From Lantana camara (Eukaryota; Streptophyta; Magnoliopsida; Lamiales; Verbenaceae): a stretch of DNA of 64,000 nucleotides. The stretch spans positions 23,147,001 through 23,211,000 of the forward strand of contig CM074860.1 of NCBI GenBank assembly GCA_037501455.1, read 5' to 3'. Each line of letters begins with the position of its first letter. Positions within the stretch are counted from its first letter, which is position 1. Below, piece by piece: positions 47,437 to 60,500 of the stretch. A program made the translations under genes and the position numbers. The notes under the pieces are model-generated. The model saw only the letters and a program-made list of their open reading frames with translations, made no database searches and had not been told where the DNA came from.

Positions 47437-50400
47437 CTATACATAAAACCTCTGCAAGTTCTGAGCATTCCAAGATCGAGGCACTGGGTCACCATTCATA
47501 TCTTCGAGGTGGTATGCTTGGTTTTTGCCCATTTTGGCGATCCGGTACGGACCATCCCAATTTGGGTCGAGCTTTGTCATGTGTTTGGTAACATCAACTC
47601 GTTTCAAAACAAGATCTTCGACTTGGAATTGTCGGGACAAGACTTTTTTGTTGTAACTCCGAGCTACAGATGCTTGTTACTACTGCATTCGATGAAAACC
47701 TTGCTCTTTTTTCTCTTCGAAGGTGTCCAACTCGAATTGCCTATTCTCATTATTTCCATCCAATTGGTAATGAGGCACTCGAGCTGTCTGATGTATCAAC
47801 TCGGTGGGTATAATTGCTTCGGACCCAAAGACCATCAAGAAGGGGGTCTCTCCGGTGGTCGTTCGAGGCGTAGTCCGGTATGCTCAAAGTACCCGATCGA
47901 GTTCTTCTGCCCAAGCTCCTTTCTTCGCGTCGAGCCAGGTCTTCAAATTCTAAACTATGATCTAATTGGGGACCTTGGTTTGGCCATTTGCTTAGGGATG
48001 GCCGATTGAGATGAATCTCAGGCTAATCCCCATGTCGGCACAATATTTCTTGAAATGTCCAATTTTGAATTGAGGGTCATTATCACAGATTAGGACCCTC
48101 GGAACTCCAAATCAGCAAATGATATTCTTCCATAGAAATCGCATCATAACTTGGAACGTTATCTTCGGAACGGATGTTGTCTCGACCCATATCGACAAAT
48201 ACTTGACACACACGATAGCAAACTGATGTTGCCTTGGAGCGAGCGGGAAAGGCCCCGCTATGTCGATTCCCCATTGAGCAAAAGGCCAGGCTATGTTGAC
48301 TGGTATCATGTCTCTTAGATGTTGGTGGGTGATATTCGCGTGCCTCTAACAATTTGGGCATTTTTTGACAAAATTTATTGAATCTCTCAACATGGTCAGC
48401 CAATAATATCCGTTTCAAGTAATCTTCTTAGCTAAAGACTTTGCCTCCTGCATGGTTACCGCATGATCCTCCATGGATTTCCTTGAGAATATTCTTAGCT
48501 TGGGAGGGTCAAAGACACCTCTTGGCCGACTCTCGATACGATCTCTTGAATAATTTTCCATCGGGGTCGAGCACATAGCTTGAGGATCTAGCCATGGGTC
48601 GACGTCTCTCTGCCCTGTTCTCTGGGATGACTCGATCTTGCAAGAATAGAACTAAATCGTCGAGCCGGCAAGGCTCAGCAGGGTCGATGCTGAGTTCGTT
48701 TTCCACCGTAACATCGATCGACCTGCATGAGTTTGTCAGAAAAGTGATTGATCTATCCCTTGTTCCTCTCAAACCATTCGCAACTTTCGACAATACATCA
48801 GCCCTTCCGTTTTGTTCTCGAGGTACTTTCTCAATCTTGAAGCTTTTAAACTCTCCATCCAGGGATTTTACTTTTGCCAAGTATTTCACCATCGTATCCT
48901 CTCTAGCCTCATAGGTTCCCTCGACCTGGCTTAACACGAGCTACGAATCAGTGAAGGCGGTCAAATTTTTGATTCCCTGCTCTTTAGAAATTTTCATTCC
49001 CTCTATGAGGGCCTCGTACTCGACCTCATTGTTAGTTGTAAGAAACCTTAGGCAGATGGCGAAATCGAGCTCATCTCCATCAGGATTTCTTAGGGATACC
49101 CCGCACCCCTTCCTAAATATGGTCGATGAGCCATCGACTGAAAGGATCCAGTGGCTTGCATCGTTCGCTTTCGGAGGTGTGTCTTTCTCGATCAGAAAAT
49201 CTGCTAGTACCTGTGCTTGGTAGGCCAGTTGAGGTTGATATGATAGGTCGAACTGCCCCAAATCGACCGCCCACTTTATTAACCGGCCAAACACATCGGG
49301 CTTCTCTAATACCTGTCAAAGAGGCTGATCTGTGAGGACGGTAATCGAGTGTGCTTAAAAATAGGGCTTTAATTTTCGAGCAGTGTGCACAAGGGTCAAG
49401 GAGAACATTTCGATCTCCAAATATCGGGTCTCTGCTCTGTGTAAAATCTTGCTTACATAGTAAACCGACATGTGCTTCTTCTCCCGAATTGGCACTAGGA
49501 TGGAACTGATAGCTTTGCTCGAGATAGCCAGGTAAAGATACAGTCTTTCACCCGGCTCGGGTTTTGCCTACAACGGGGGCGACTCGAGATACTTCTTCAG
49601 ATCCTCGAATGCCTGCTTGCACTCATCAGTCTAATTAAACTCCTTGATATTTCTCAGAATTTTGAAGAAGGGAAGGCTCTTCTCTGCCGACCGGGAGATG
49701 AAACGATTGAGTGATATTATCCGATTGACTAAGTAGTTTACTTGTCGAATAGTTTTCAGCCCTGAGATATATCGGATAGCCTTGATCTTCTTGGGGTTTG
49801 CCTCGATACCCTTTCGGCTTACCATATATCCCAAAACGTTATCTCTTTCAATGCCAAAGGTGCATTTGTTGGGGTTGAGTTTCAAATGATATCTCCTTAG
49901 GAGGTCGAATGCTTGACCCAGGTCTTCATGATGGTCACACGACTTTTTGCTTCGGACGATCATATCATCGACATAAACTTCCGTGGTTTTTCTAATCTCA
50001 CTCTTGAAGACTCGATTCACCAACTTTTGATATGTAGCCCCCGCATTTTTTAGCCCGAAAGGCATCATCTTGAAGCAATAAATGCCCTTAACGACTATGA
50101 AGACAGTTTTCTTCTCATCCTCGAGAGCCATAAAGATCTGATAATACCCCTGGAACACATCCATCATGCTCATTAGTTCACAACCAGCCGTCGAGTTGAC
50201 TAGCTGGTCGATTTGAGACAGCGAATATGGGTCCTTAGGGCATGCTTTGTTGAGATCGGTGAAATCATTACACATTCTCCACTTTCCCCCAGTTTTGGCT
50301 ACTAAAACCACCTTGCAAAGCCAGTCAACATACTTGGCTGGGGTAATGTAGCCGGTATCGAGCAGTTTGTTAACCTCTGCCTTGATGATTTTGTTTCTTT

Positions 50401-51009
50401 TCACACTTTGATTTTTTAGTTTTTGCTTGATCGGTTTGAATGCTGGGTCGACATTCAGGTGATGCATTATAACGCTTGGGTCGACCCCTACCAGATCTGA
50501 GGCACTCTAGGCAAAAACATCTGTATTTTCCTATAAAAACTAGACCAACATGCAATGCTCGGCCTCCTTACCGGGTCGAGAGATGCCTACATTCCCTAGA
50601 ACGAGTTCGATCTCTTCTGTCAGGCTCGATGCCTCAACTCGGCCATCTACCAGTTTTTTTCTTTTTGCACCCAACTTTGGAGTGATCTTGTGAGATCTCT
50701 CGAGGTCTTGGATATCTCTATCGATCAGATCCTCTTCGTCAAAATTCAGAATCTGTCGAACCGGGATAACACTTTTGTCTGGGAGCTTCACCTTTTCCAT
50801 TGAGATCGAGTAGCAAGACCAGGCGGTGGGAATGTCGCACCGAAGCTACCCGATACCATATGGGGTAGGAAGTTTACTCATCTGGTGATAGGTCGAGATA
50901 ATGGCTCAAAAATCAATTAAGCCGGGGTCGCTTGAAGATAATATTGAAAGCGGAGGGTTGTTCGACAACAAGGTACCCGATCTCCATAGTCCCCCTCTTA
51001 GGGAGTGTT
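47437..51009 (-). pseudogene. Ty3/gypsy (Tat-like) protease end, RT, RNase H and integrase, degenerate
   Basis: Minus-strand order from 51009: protease C-terminal part (YLVVEQPSAFNIIF), linker, RT 50467-49631 (CNDFTDLNKACPKDPYSL, MMPFGLKNAGATYQ, YVDDMIVRSKK), and RNase H 49294-48941 (WILSVDGSST, NNEVEYEALIEGMK). The integrase core follows about 48420-47650 (WGIDIAGPFPLAPRQHQ, LICDNDPQFK). The end is FQVEDLVLKRV...NWDGPYRIAKMG...RSWNAQNLQRFYV at 47437. Many stops and shifts are present; the integrase glutamate region reads GHP-stop-ANGQTKVPN, with Lys where Glu is expected. The RT and C-terminal words match the plant Tat lineage. Copia C splits it at 51009 from its gag at 63167. Confidence 0.88.
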
Positions 51010-52183
51010 TGTTAGGAATAGTGCCCTTAAAGCAGTATTTATGCTTTACTATTTTCTTATAAAATCACAAACAGTCTCTGAATAATAAACGAGATGATTT
51101 TGTTCATAGGCAATCACTTCCTTATGTGTTTATTTATGCCTGTTTGGGTTTGACTGTGTTTTGCATGTTTTGAACTCCCCTAATCCGATGAGGCTGTTAA
51201 GAACTTTGCCCTTATGAGAACGGCACATGAAATAAGTTCTTAACTCTATAGGCAAGGATTAGAAACTTCTCCAAGTCGATGAGTCCGACAGAAAGTGGGA
51301 GTGCCGACCTTGACTCCGTTGAGACTTGCTAATGTGATTATGTCCTTTTGAGGGATCATTCAGTTTCAAGGAATGGTAAGTGCATATGATGATGCGTTTA
51401 TAATACATAAGGGTGATTGTTACTAGAACTTCATCACTGAGATGTCCCGCATAAGAACGTTCCTAAATGGGAAAGGAAGTCTCCTAGAAACTTCCAGATT
51501 AGGAAATATCTCATAGGTCAATGACGTGATTAATAATCCTTTGTGTTGAGATTCTGTAATGTCTCATATAAGCTAACTCTGTAATCTTTGATATATGCTC
51601 AAAAGGGTGTCGCCATACAGACACCTGACCCACGGTCTACATTGGGATTACACAAGTGGCATATGTAGAATTAGTAGAATCAATAAAGGACCTACACTTG
51701 TTGAGAAGAAGGATGATCTCTTACCGATTAAGTTGTTCATAGTCCAATAGATATTAAACCCTTGGCCAAAGTGGATAAAAGATCAAGACATCAAGAAAAT
51801 GGGGTTTTCTTGGATTGAGATATAAATGGATATGAAATGAACTTAACTTTAAAGATCAAGAGTAACAAGGCTCTGAGAATATTCCCATGCCTTAGTTCTT
51901 GATTGAGAGATGGAGTTGTGGGAGGATCGTATTTCACTACTTGTCATTGATTGAAAGGTTCTTCGTTTCATTTCGTTATTCGGCTAGGGGTCACACACCC
52001 ATTGCTAGATTATGGTAGTGTGATCTGTGAAGTGATTAATTATGGGAATTTAATTAATTACTGTCACTGCTAATCGAATAATGAACCTAAAGGGTCACAC
52101 ATAAATGCTGGAATACGAGGGTTATGGTAGGAGGTTAATTGGATTAACAAAGGATCAAATTGTTGATTGAAATGGGAGCATTT

Positions 52184-52270
52184 ACACGTGGGCATTACCA
52201 CGTGTCAAGTACACGTGACTGCCACGTGTCACGCACACGTGGCTCCGACGTGTGATTTATTTCACACGTG
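52184..52270 (+). promoter_or_regulatory. LTR G-box/ACGT motif array (copy C, 5' LTR)
   Basis: Seven ACGT cores (ACACGTGG, CCACGTGT, ACACGTGA, CCACGTGT, ACACGTGG, GACGTGTG, ACACGTGA) in 87 bp, about 340 bp upstream of the TATA-like palindrome. Position matches A and B although intervening sequence has diverged. Confidence 0.65.
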
Positions 52271-52603
52271 AATTCTTTTCTAGAATTAATTAATTATAAT
52301 TAATTAATTTTTGTCTTTTAATTAATTATGAATTAATTTTTAAGACTATTCTCAAAATAATTAACCCAATAAATAATTAATTATGAATTAAGTTATTTAT
52401 TGAATAAATTGACTTTTGACTTTAATAGTTAAAGGTTGAAAAATCAAACTTCCTATTGTAGGAGAGACAAAGCATCTCTTGCTAGACTTGGAGAATAAGT
52501 TAGGAACTTATTTTCTAATTAAAATTTAATAATTAATTAGTTAATTAGTGAGCAAGAAAACAAAGTCCACTAGGTTTGGGAACCCTAGGGATTTTCGAAC
52601 CCC

Positions 52604-52695
52604 ACTAGTATATATACTAGTGGTGGTGCTTCTCTTACTCTTTAGACCCCACTAGTATATATACTAGTGGTGGTGCTTCTCTTACTCTTTTGACC
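52604..52695 (+). promoter_or_regulatory. Duplicated palindromic TATA region of copia C LTR
   Basis: A perfect 22-bp palindrome (half-site CCACTAGTATA) containing TATATATA occurs twice, about 48 bp apart, each followed by GTGGTGCTTCTCTTACTC. The 3' LTR has one copy (63056-63077). It likely contains the LTR core promoter; the second copy arose by tandem duplication after insertion. Confidence 0.7.
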
Positions 52696-53053
52696 AACAC
52701 TCAAGAAGTGTTAATTATTTTTGAGAAAAATAAAAGAAAAGTTTTCTAAGTAAAATATCATAGCCTAACACAAGCCATAGAACTAGCACTCTCACTAGCT
52801 TGATCGTGTTCTAGGACTGGTGTGGATACGCTTAGAAAGATTGCCTACTTTGGGATCTAATCGAAGGATGTTTGAGGGACTTTAGCTTGAAGGGTGTTTG
52901 ATTGGCTGTATAAACATCACAAGAAAGCTTCAATCCACGTAAGTTTCTTGAAACACCCTATGATACGATACGAACATTGCAAGTCTTTTAGATCTACTTT
53001 TGGAAAAAAAAATTTAAACTTCCTTTGTGCATACGATTTTGTTTTCCAACAAG

Positions 53054-53066
53054 TGGTGTCAGAGCC
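53054..53066 (+). other. Primer-binding site of copia C
   Basis: TGGTGTCAGAGCC, the iMet-type site of A and B with one A-to-G change, two bases after the LTR. Confidence 0.9.
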
Positions 53067-54946
53067 ACCTTTCAACTTTCGTATTGTATCTTTACTGTTT
53101 TTTGAATTTTGACTGAAAATTCTTGAATTTGGATATATGTTATGTATTCATGGTTTTTATTTGAAATAAGAATCTGTCGGATCAAAACTATTTCACGAAA
53201 ATCCTGAAAAACTGTTTTCGTATTAATTTGGTTTTAAGCTGTTTAAATCTGTTTTGTTTTGAATTGTTTTAATTCGAAACTAAATCTTGGAATTTCTAAA
53301 ATTACGAAATGAATAATCGAAAAGGGGTTACACGTCGCACATCATCGCGCGCGGCTCAGCGCTCAACCGTGCGTGCATGGGGCGGCAACATGCCACTATA
53401 CACGCCAGGGCCGCGCACGCATCGCGCGCACAACACCTAGGCACACCTAGCATAGCCGTCCGCCCCATTCCACCTCTCGCCCAGCAACACCCGCAAGCGG
53501 CCACAACCAGCGCGCGGCCAAGCGCTCAGGTCAACGCGCTACTGTGCGGCGCTTGCTACTTCTCATCCTAGGGCAACCGCGCGGCTCTGTATGTGGGAAG
53601 CCTACTCGCGTGCGCCTTGTGCAAGTGCTTGCGGGCAGCCCCGCGCGCCTTGCGCTGGCTACTCGTGGACGCCTTTTCGTTTCGTGTTTTGGTTTCGCAA
53701 AATCCCGCATTTTAAATAATTCTGATTTTATTTTAAAATTTGATTTTTAATTTAAAAATTATTTATCTTGAAATAATTATAAAATTGGGATTTTATGAAT
53801 TAAAGCTAAGTTCTATTTTTCGAGGAAATTAATAAATATCACTTTTGAATGATATTTTTGACAAAATTTAATTCTTTTAATTAATTGAGGTTTTGTCATT
53901 GATCCGGGTTCGATTTTGAATAACTTATTGAATAATGAACTAATATTCAAATTACTTGAGTTATTTGTAACTTGAAGTCAAGGGAATTTTAAATGTAATT
54001 GATAAATTTAAATTCAGGCGGAAGCATGCTAGTTTAGGTGATCATGAGTTAGTCTTATGTATGTATTAAATTCTGCAAATGGATGATTTCAATTGGGGTC
54101 GGAGCCCCATAGTTGCGTTATTTCAATTGGGGTTGGAGTCCTACTTATTTGCGCGCTTTGCTTGATTTATTATGTGGCTTTCCATATTATTATTGTTTTT
54201 AGGCCGGGGTATGCCCCGTGTATTTGTCTATGGTCAATACGAAGATTGAGCCATATTACTTTATGTTAAGAGAGTAGAACTCAGAAAGTGAGGTTTTTCT
54301 TTTCATTTTGGAGACAAGCACCCAAGGAGCAAGATGGATCCACAAATCAAGGAGTATGGCACCATAATTAAAGACCCCTCAAAATGTTAGGGAGGGTTTA
54401 TTTTCTATTAATGTAATAGATAGGGTTTTCCATTAAATTCTGTACCCCTATGTGATATGAACTGTCTTATATGGCATGAATGTTAGAACTAGTGATTATG
54501 GAATAGCTCCCATAATCACATATAAGATAGGATACCCATGATCATCTCATAATTAGTATCTTGCTAGGACATGTTATCTGTTAATTGCTTCTGTGATGCA
54601 TTTTATGTGAAATTGCATTAAACAAGACGATTAAAATTGGATAACATTATATGTTGGTGAGGTCATTCCAGATAACTCTCTGGAAATTCGAAAATCCCCT
54701 TTTAAAATATTGAACAATTTCGAATAAATAGGTATTTTATCACGGTAATAAGATTCCTAGCATTCCATCAATAGGTCCCAGCTTACCTCACAAGTCTTGG
54801 GGTAATTAGTGTAACCTATTAACTCTTAGTTTCCTGATTAATCACTTTAAGTAATTAATATTTCTCGACCATTTTAGAATGGGCGATGTCTCACGAGTCA
54901 TGGGTCGTTTTGGACCAAGTTTGGTTGAGATCTTATTATTGATGGG

Positions 54947-57138
54947 TGTTGGGATTAGTGCCCTGAAAATCCAATTTCTTTGTAAATACATCGTATTTTG
55001 TTGGATTAATAAAACTGAAATTATTGCAAGCTATGAGTAGATTAACATAATTAATAACGTGTGATGATATTCTTATATGAAATGTGTTTCATAGGAAAGG
55101 ACTTTGGATATCGAAATCACATGTTATTAAAGTTCAAGTCGGTAAGATAAGAATAAGTTCTTATCAAGACTATAATGTGTTATATAAGATGATTAGCCTT
55201 TCGTCATAGGGAAATGGAGTTTCCAATTATAACACATTGATGTTTTTCAATAGATTTGGAAACATCGAACTGGACCACTAAGATAGTTCATTTCAAACTA
55301 CTATCTAAAATGAACCAATCTTATGGAGCATTGAACTCTTTATCCTGGTAGTATTTCGACTTTAGGCATGTAGTGTTAATCATTGTAATGTGCTCATAAG
55401 TGAGGTCTCGATATCGAATGACCGAAACCTTTGTACGTTCAGTGATTACATGAAATGTGCTGAAGAGAAATATTGATCGAGGAATCTGTGGCTTTGCTGG
55501 AAAGTTAAAAGATATTCCTGAAATAGATTTGCAAAGTTCAAATTAAAACTTTGGCCAAAGTACTTCGTGTGATGCGTCACTGAAGTTGTATGCTGAATGT
55601 TTTTCACGTACAAGAGATTTGAACTTAAGGCGAATCAGGAAATTTCAGATTAGAAATGAAAAATAAATGATAGTAGTATTAATTTATTTTTTTTATTTTT
55701 CATGGATATCTACACGGAGGAGTAAAATGCAAAGTTATTCTATATCAAGAAATTCGTGAATAATTTAATTAATTTTAGAGTGCAATAATATTTATTTAGT
55801 GGAATTAAATATTGTTAAACGGTAATTAATTATTATCATGAGAGGATAATATATTAACCCGTTTAGAGCTAAAATTAATTAGTCCTGCAGGTCCCCCTAC
55901 AAGCCCCAATCGAAAACCCGAAGATAAAACATTAAAAGGTAAGAAAGAAATAAATTTTCAAAGTGTTTGAAAATAGCCAAGGGATTTATTTTAAGAAAAT
56001 AAATCAAGTTCCAAAGAGTTCGAAATGCCCGGAATTTTATTTTGGAGAAAATAAAATTTTCATCGAAAAAAAAAAAACAGATGACGTGGCAGCTGACGTG
56101 GCATGCCACGTCAGTGGACATGCGTGAGGTGGCGCTGACTGGGCGCCAGGTCGCTCGACACGTGGACGGCAGAGATTACGCCACGTCATCGCCGCGGACT
56201 GTCCAGATTAAATCTGGATCGGGCCGGTCAACGGGTTCGGATCGGGTTGGGTCGAAAATGGACAGGGTCAGTTCAAACCGTATCCGATTGAACTGACCCG
56301 GACACGTAGCTGAATCAGAATCGGCCATGTCACCCAGAAACCCTAGCGGAAGGTCCATCACACGCGCCGCCTTGTGGCCGCGCGTGAGGGCTCGTGGGTG
56401 CTCCGATCGGGGCGTTCTCGGCGGCGTTGGACTCGTGGCGATGAGAGCTTCCACGTAGTCACCTTGGTTTTCGTGTCCAAGTTGCACACGCAAGTGGGGT
56501 GTGAAATTACTATTTTACCCTCGGTTTTTCCCCTATAAATAGGGGGCTTGGCATTTCATTTTTTCCATCCAACTTTGGGAGAGGTTTTGGCTAAGCTTTC
56601 GGCTTTGAAACCATATCCCTTTTCTCCTAGTTAATTCCAATTTATTTTGGAATTAATTTTAATTAGGTGTTTATATATAAACGCCTAATTTCGGGAGAAT
56701 AAACCCTGAAAAGGGCTTTCTAGTTTAAAGTTTTATTTTCTCTAAGTATTTAGAGAAATACTTTCGGAGCCCACAATCCGAGGGTGTCCCTGGGGTTATT
56801 GCAGGGAAGCTCTGCCGGTTTCGCGAGGAGATCGGGAATCGGGTTCTCGGGAGGTGAATTCCGGGCGCAGTAGCCATATCTGGTGAAAGGTATTTTTTAT
56901 ATTATATTTTGTTTAAGCATGGTAAATTAGGTGCTCTTAAGTGTTATTTGCATGCTTTACTTATCTGCTTTGTGATTTAAAATTTATTATCAATTGCATG
57001 TATATACTTGAGTAGTTATGGCTAGTCTTCCGCTGTTTGTATTTAAATATTTTAGAAATATTTTGATACCAGTATATTAGAGAAATTTTTTTAAAGTACG
57101 ATCCTGGAACAGTACTATTTCTGGTCCCTGTACCAGCA
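54947..57138 (+). mobile_element. Solo LTR (2192 bp) of a related copia inside copia C leader
   Basis: Starts TGTTGGGATTAGTGCCCTG, close to this family's LTR start, and ends TACCAGCA. Flanked by a perfect ATGGG duplication (54942-54946 and 57139-57143), and excision restores leader continuity with B. It has a TATA box CCCTATAAATAGGG at 56531-56544 and, about 350-450 bp upstream, its own ACGT cluster (56083-56190). No pol domain is present, so recombination between LTRs is the likely origin. Confidence 0.88.
56083..56190 (+). promoter_or_regulatory. ACGT motif array in the solo LTR
   Basis: Five ACGT cores of the TGACGTGGC / GCCACGTCA / ACACGTGG type within about 110 bp, at the same distance upstream of the TATA box as in A, B and C, although the sequence is otherwise different. 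bZIP-type binding is inference. Confidence 0.55.
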
Positions 57139-57513
57139 ATGGGTTCTACTCAACACTGAAGTAGATATGAATGTCTCACGAGTTGTGGGTTCATGATTGA
57201 AAGATCAATGATGCAAAAATATTACTAGGAATTCCATGGGGGTGGAATCGGCAATCCGTACCTACCTAAAGATTCTTAGACCTTTGGATGTCTCACGAGT
57301 CGTAGGTCCAAAACTAAGAATGCTTGGGATCCGAGTACCCATTGAGAAAATAAGTTTCTTCTAAGGTCGTTAGGTATTTATTGACTTTCTAAAAACAATG
57401 GGAGATCATATTTCTAAAGACCTTGATAATATATATAATCGTTATTATTCAGCATGCTCATGATTTCTCTGTTTTTCATTTAGGTTGTAGTTCTGTGAGT
57501 CTCTACAATTGAA

Positions 57514-60500
57514 ATGGCAAATAAAAACCCTCTTGTATCCATCCTCGAATCAAACAAGTTGACGGGGCCCATTTATTCTGATTGGCTTCGGAATCTAAAG
57601 ATAGTTTTGGATTTTGAGAAGAGAAGATATGTTCTCTTTAAGGGAGAGTCTGTCGCTGAAGGCGAGGCTCCGACTCGGGCCGAAAGAGATGCGATTGCAA
57701 AGTGGAATGAAGATAATCTTCAAGCCTGTTGCCTCATGTTGGCCAACATGTCTACGGACATGCAAAGGCAACACGAGTCAATGGAAAATGCTTGGGAGAT
57801 TTTTGACCACCTTGAGCAATTGTACCACCCCAAAGAGCGTGTTTTAAGGTACAACACCTCTAAGGAGCTCTTTCATCTCAGAATGAAAGAAGGTACAAGT
57901 GTCCATGAACACGGTCTTAAGTTTCTTGCTTTGAATGAGAAATTGACCTCCATGGAGATGCCACTTAGTGAAGAACTCGCTATGGACTTGTTGCTCGCAC
58001 CGCTTCCACCATCATTCAATCATTTCATGCTGAACTTCAACATGAATCATGCTCATGCTACTGTCGCTGAGCTGATTAGTCAACTTGTGACTGCTGAACA
58101 CACGATCAAGAAGGATAACAAAGTGATGATGGTCACTTCCTCTTCGAGGGCTCCTAAAGGCAAAGGGAAGAAAGTTCCCAAGAAGAAGGGATCTCTTAAA
58201 CCTGATGGAGGAGTTAAAAAGAGAAAGACCAAGAAGAAAAGAGATCAGAGAGAGGACGTTTTCCACCATTGTGGCAAGAAAGGGCATTGGAAGAGGAACT
58301 GCCAAGAGTACAAGGATACTCTAAAGAAAGGTGCGTTTATTGTTGAAGTAAATCTATCTATTGATTCTAATTCTTAGGTACTTGATATCGGCTGTGGAGC
58401 TCATCTATGTAATGATGTACAGATGCTATATGAGGTTCGGTGGCTTGAAAAAGGGGAATGCGTCTTGAAGGTTGGGAATGGATCAAGCGTTCAAGCTCAA
58501 GCCATTGGGACTTATAGATTAGATTTAGGTGTCCTTACTTTAGTTTTGAACAAAGTTCTTTATGTACCTTCTATTATTTGTAATATTATTTCCATTCCAA
58601 TACTTTGGTTGTGAAGGATTTGAAACTTTTTCAAGAAATGGAAACTTTTATCTTAAGAAGAATAAAACTTCTGTTTTGCTTAGTACATTATCTAATGGAC
58701 TTTACACAACTAAAGACACTAATATTTTAAATATACAACAAATAAACAAACGCAAAAGAGATGATAAGATCTCGGCTTCTTTATGGCACGAACGTTTAGG
58801 GCATATCTCCAAAGATAGTATTGCTAACCTAGCTAATTTAGGATCATTCTATCACAATGAACTTAAAGAGTTAACTCATTGTGAATTATGTCTTAAAGGA
58901 AAAATGGTCAAAAATCCCTTTAATGGTAAAATGGAACGTGCCACTAGAGTATTGAATTTAATCCATACTGATGTTTGTGGACTACTTAGTGTAAGTAGGA
59001 GAAACAATCATCAATATTTCATAACCTTCATAGACGACTTTAGTCATTTTGGTTATGTGTACTTAATGAAGTATAAATCCAAAGCCTTTGAGAAATTCTT
59101 GGAATTTCAAAAGGAGGTTGAGAACCAAACCAGTCACAAGATAAAGACACTTCGATCTGATCGAGGTGGCTAGTATCTAAGTGATGAATTCCTTAGTCAT
59201 CTCAGATATAATGGAATTATCTCTCAGTGGCTCCTCCGGGAACTCCTCAATTAAATGGAGTTTCGGAGATAAGGAATAGAACCTTACTTGATATAGTTCG
59301 TTCCATGATGAGTTTCACTAAATTGCCACCTTCATTCTAGGGTTACGCCTTAGAATTAGCAGTTAAGATTCTGAATCTTGCTCCTTCCAAATCTGTACCC
59401 AAAACCCCATTTGAAATGTGGTTTGGCAAAATCCCTAATTATTCTTACTTAAGAATTTGGGGTTGTCCTACTTACATGAAGAGGACAGTAGGAGATAAGC
59501 TTGAAGTTAAATCAAGCTTATGTAGCTTCATAGGATATCCTAAAGAGTCAATAGGATATTATTTCTACGATCCTCTTGAACAAAAGGTCTTTGTGTCAAT
59601 AAATGCCACTTTTCTTGAGGACTCGTTCCTTAGAGAAAAGAAAGGCAAGATCGTAGAACTCGAAGAAGTTCGAGACCAAGGTCCCACGCCTAGTTTGGAG
59701 ACTAACGTCCCTGATACAATCCAAGAGAGTGATACACGCGAAAATCCTCCTCAAGTAAGACGTTCCAAACGCATTCCTAGATAACCAGAGAGATGGTATG
59801 GTTTTCTCCACCAAATATCTCAAATAGATAATGATCCATTAACTTATGTGGAGGCACTGTTAGATTCGGACTCTAAACAATAGAAAGAAGCAATGAAATC
59901 CGAAATGGGTTCCATGTACTCTAATCAAGTTTGGACCTTGGTTGATCCACCTGATGGGATCAGGCCCATAAGGAGCAAATGGATATATAAGCGCTAGCTT
60001 GGAGTAGATGGAAGCGTGGCAGTCTTTAAAGCAAGATTAGTTGCTAAGGGTTTCACTCAAAGACCAGGTGTAGACTTTGATGAAACCTTCTCGCCGGTTG
60101 TAATGCAAAAGTCCATTCGGATCTTGCTTGCCATTGCTGTATATTATGACTATGAGATTTGGCAAATGGATGTAAAAGTTGCCTTTCTCAATGGAGACAT
60201 TGACAAAGATATTTACATGGAGCAACCCATGGGTTTCACATTCAGTGGGCGCGAACAAAAGGTTTGTAAGCTCCAAAGATCAATCTACGGATTGAAACAA
60301 GCTTCTAGGAATTGGAATATTCGGTTTCATGAAGCGGTCAAATCGTTTGGCTTTATTCAAAATCCGAATGAATCCTGCGTATACAAGAGGGAATTGGAAA
60401 CCTCGGTTCAATTTATGATATTTTATGTAGATGACATCCTTCTCATTGGGAATGCGAAGGTTTACATAAAAGTAACAAAGTTTGGTTGTCGAACCAATTT

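Larger units (their letters stand above)
51010..53051 (+). repeat. 5' LTR of copia C
   Basis: TGTTAGGAATAGTGCCC...CCAACA, repeated at 61428-63166. It has a tandem duplication of about 48 bp around the TATA palindrome (about 52600-52695) that the 3' LTR lacks. ACGT array at 52184-52270. Confidence 0.94.
53067..57513 (+). other. Copia C untranslated leader (split by solo LTR)
   Basis: Leader homologous to those of A and B, including GC-rich island 53325-53672 and diverged versions of the CACGAGTCGTGGGT motif (near 54890, 57177, 57295). It is interrupted by a 2192-bp solo LTR at 54947-57138. No gene; ORFs in the GC island and at 56042-56493 are composition artefacts. Confidence 0.7.

Noticed and set aside
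47509..48009. 166-codon plus ORF
   Set aside because: Antisense shadow of the gypsy integrase, which is recognisable on the minus strand.
56042..56493. ORFs inside the solo LTR
   Set aside because: Overlap the ACGT-rich promoter segment of an LTR on both strands; no domain.
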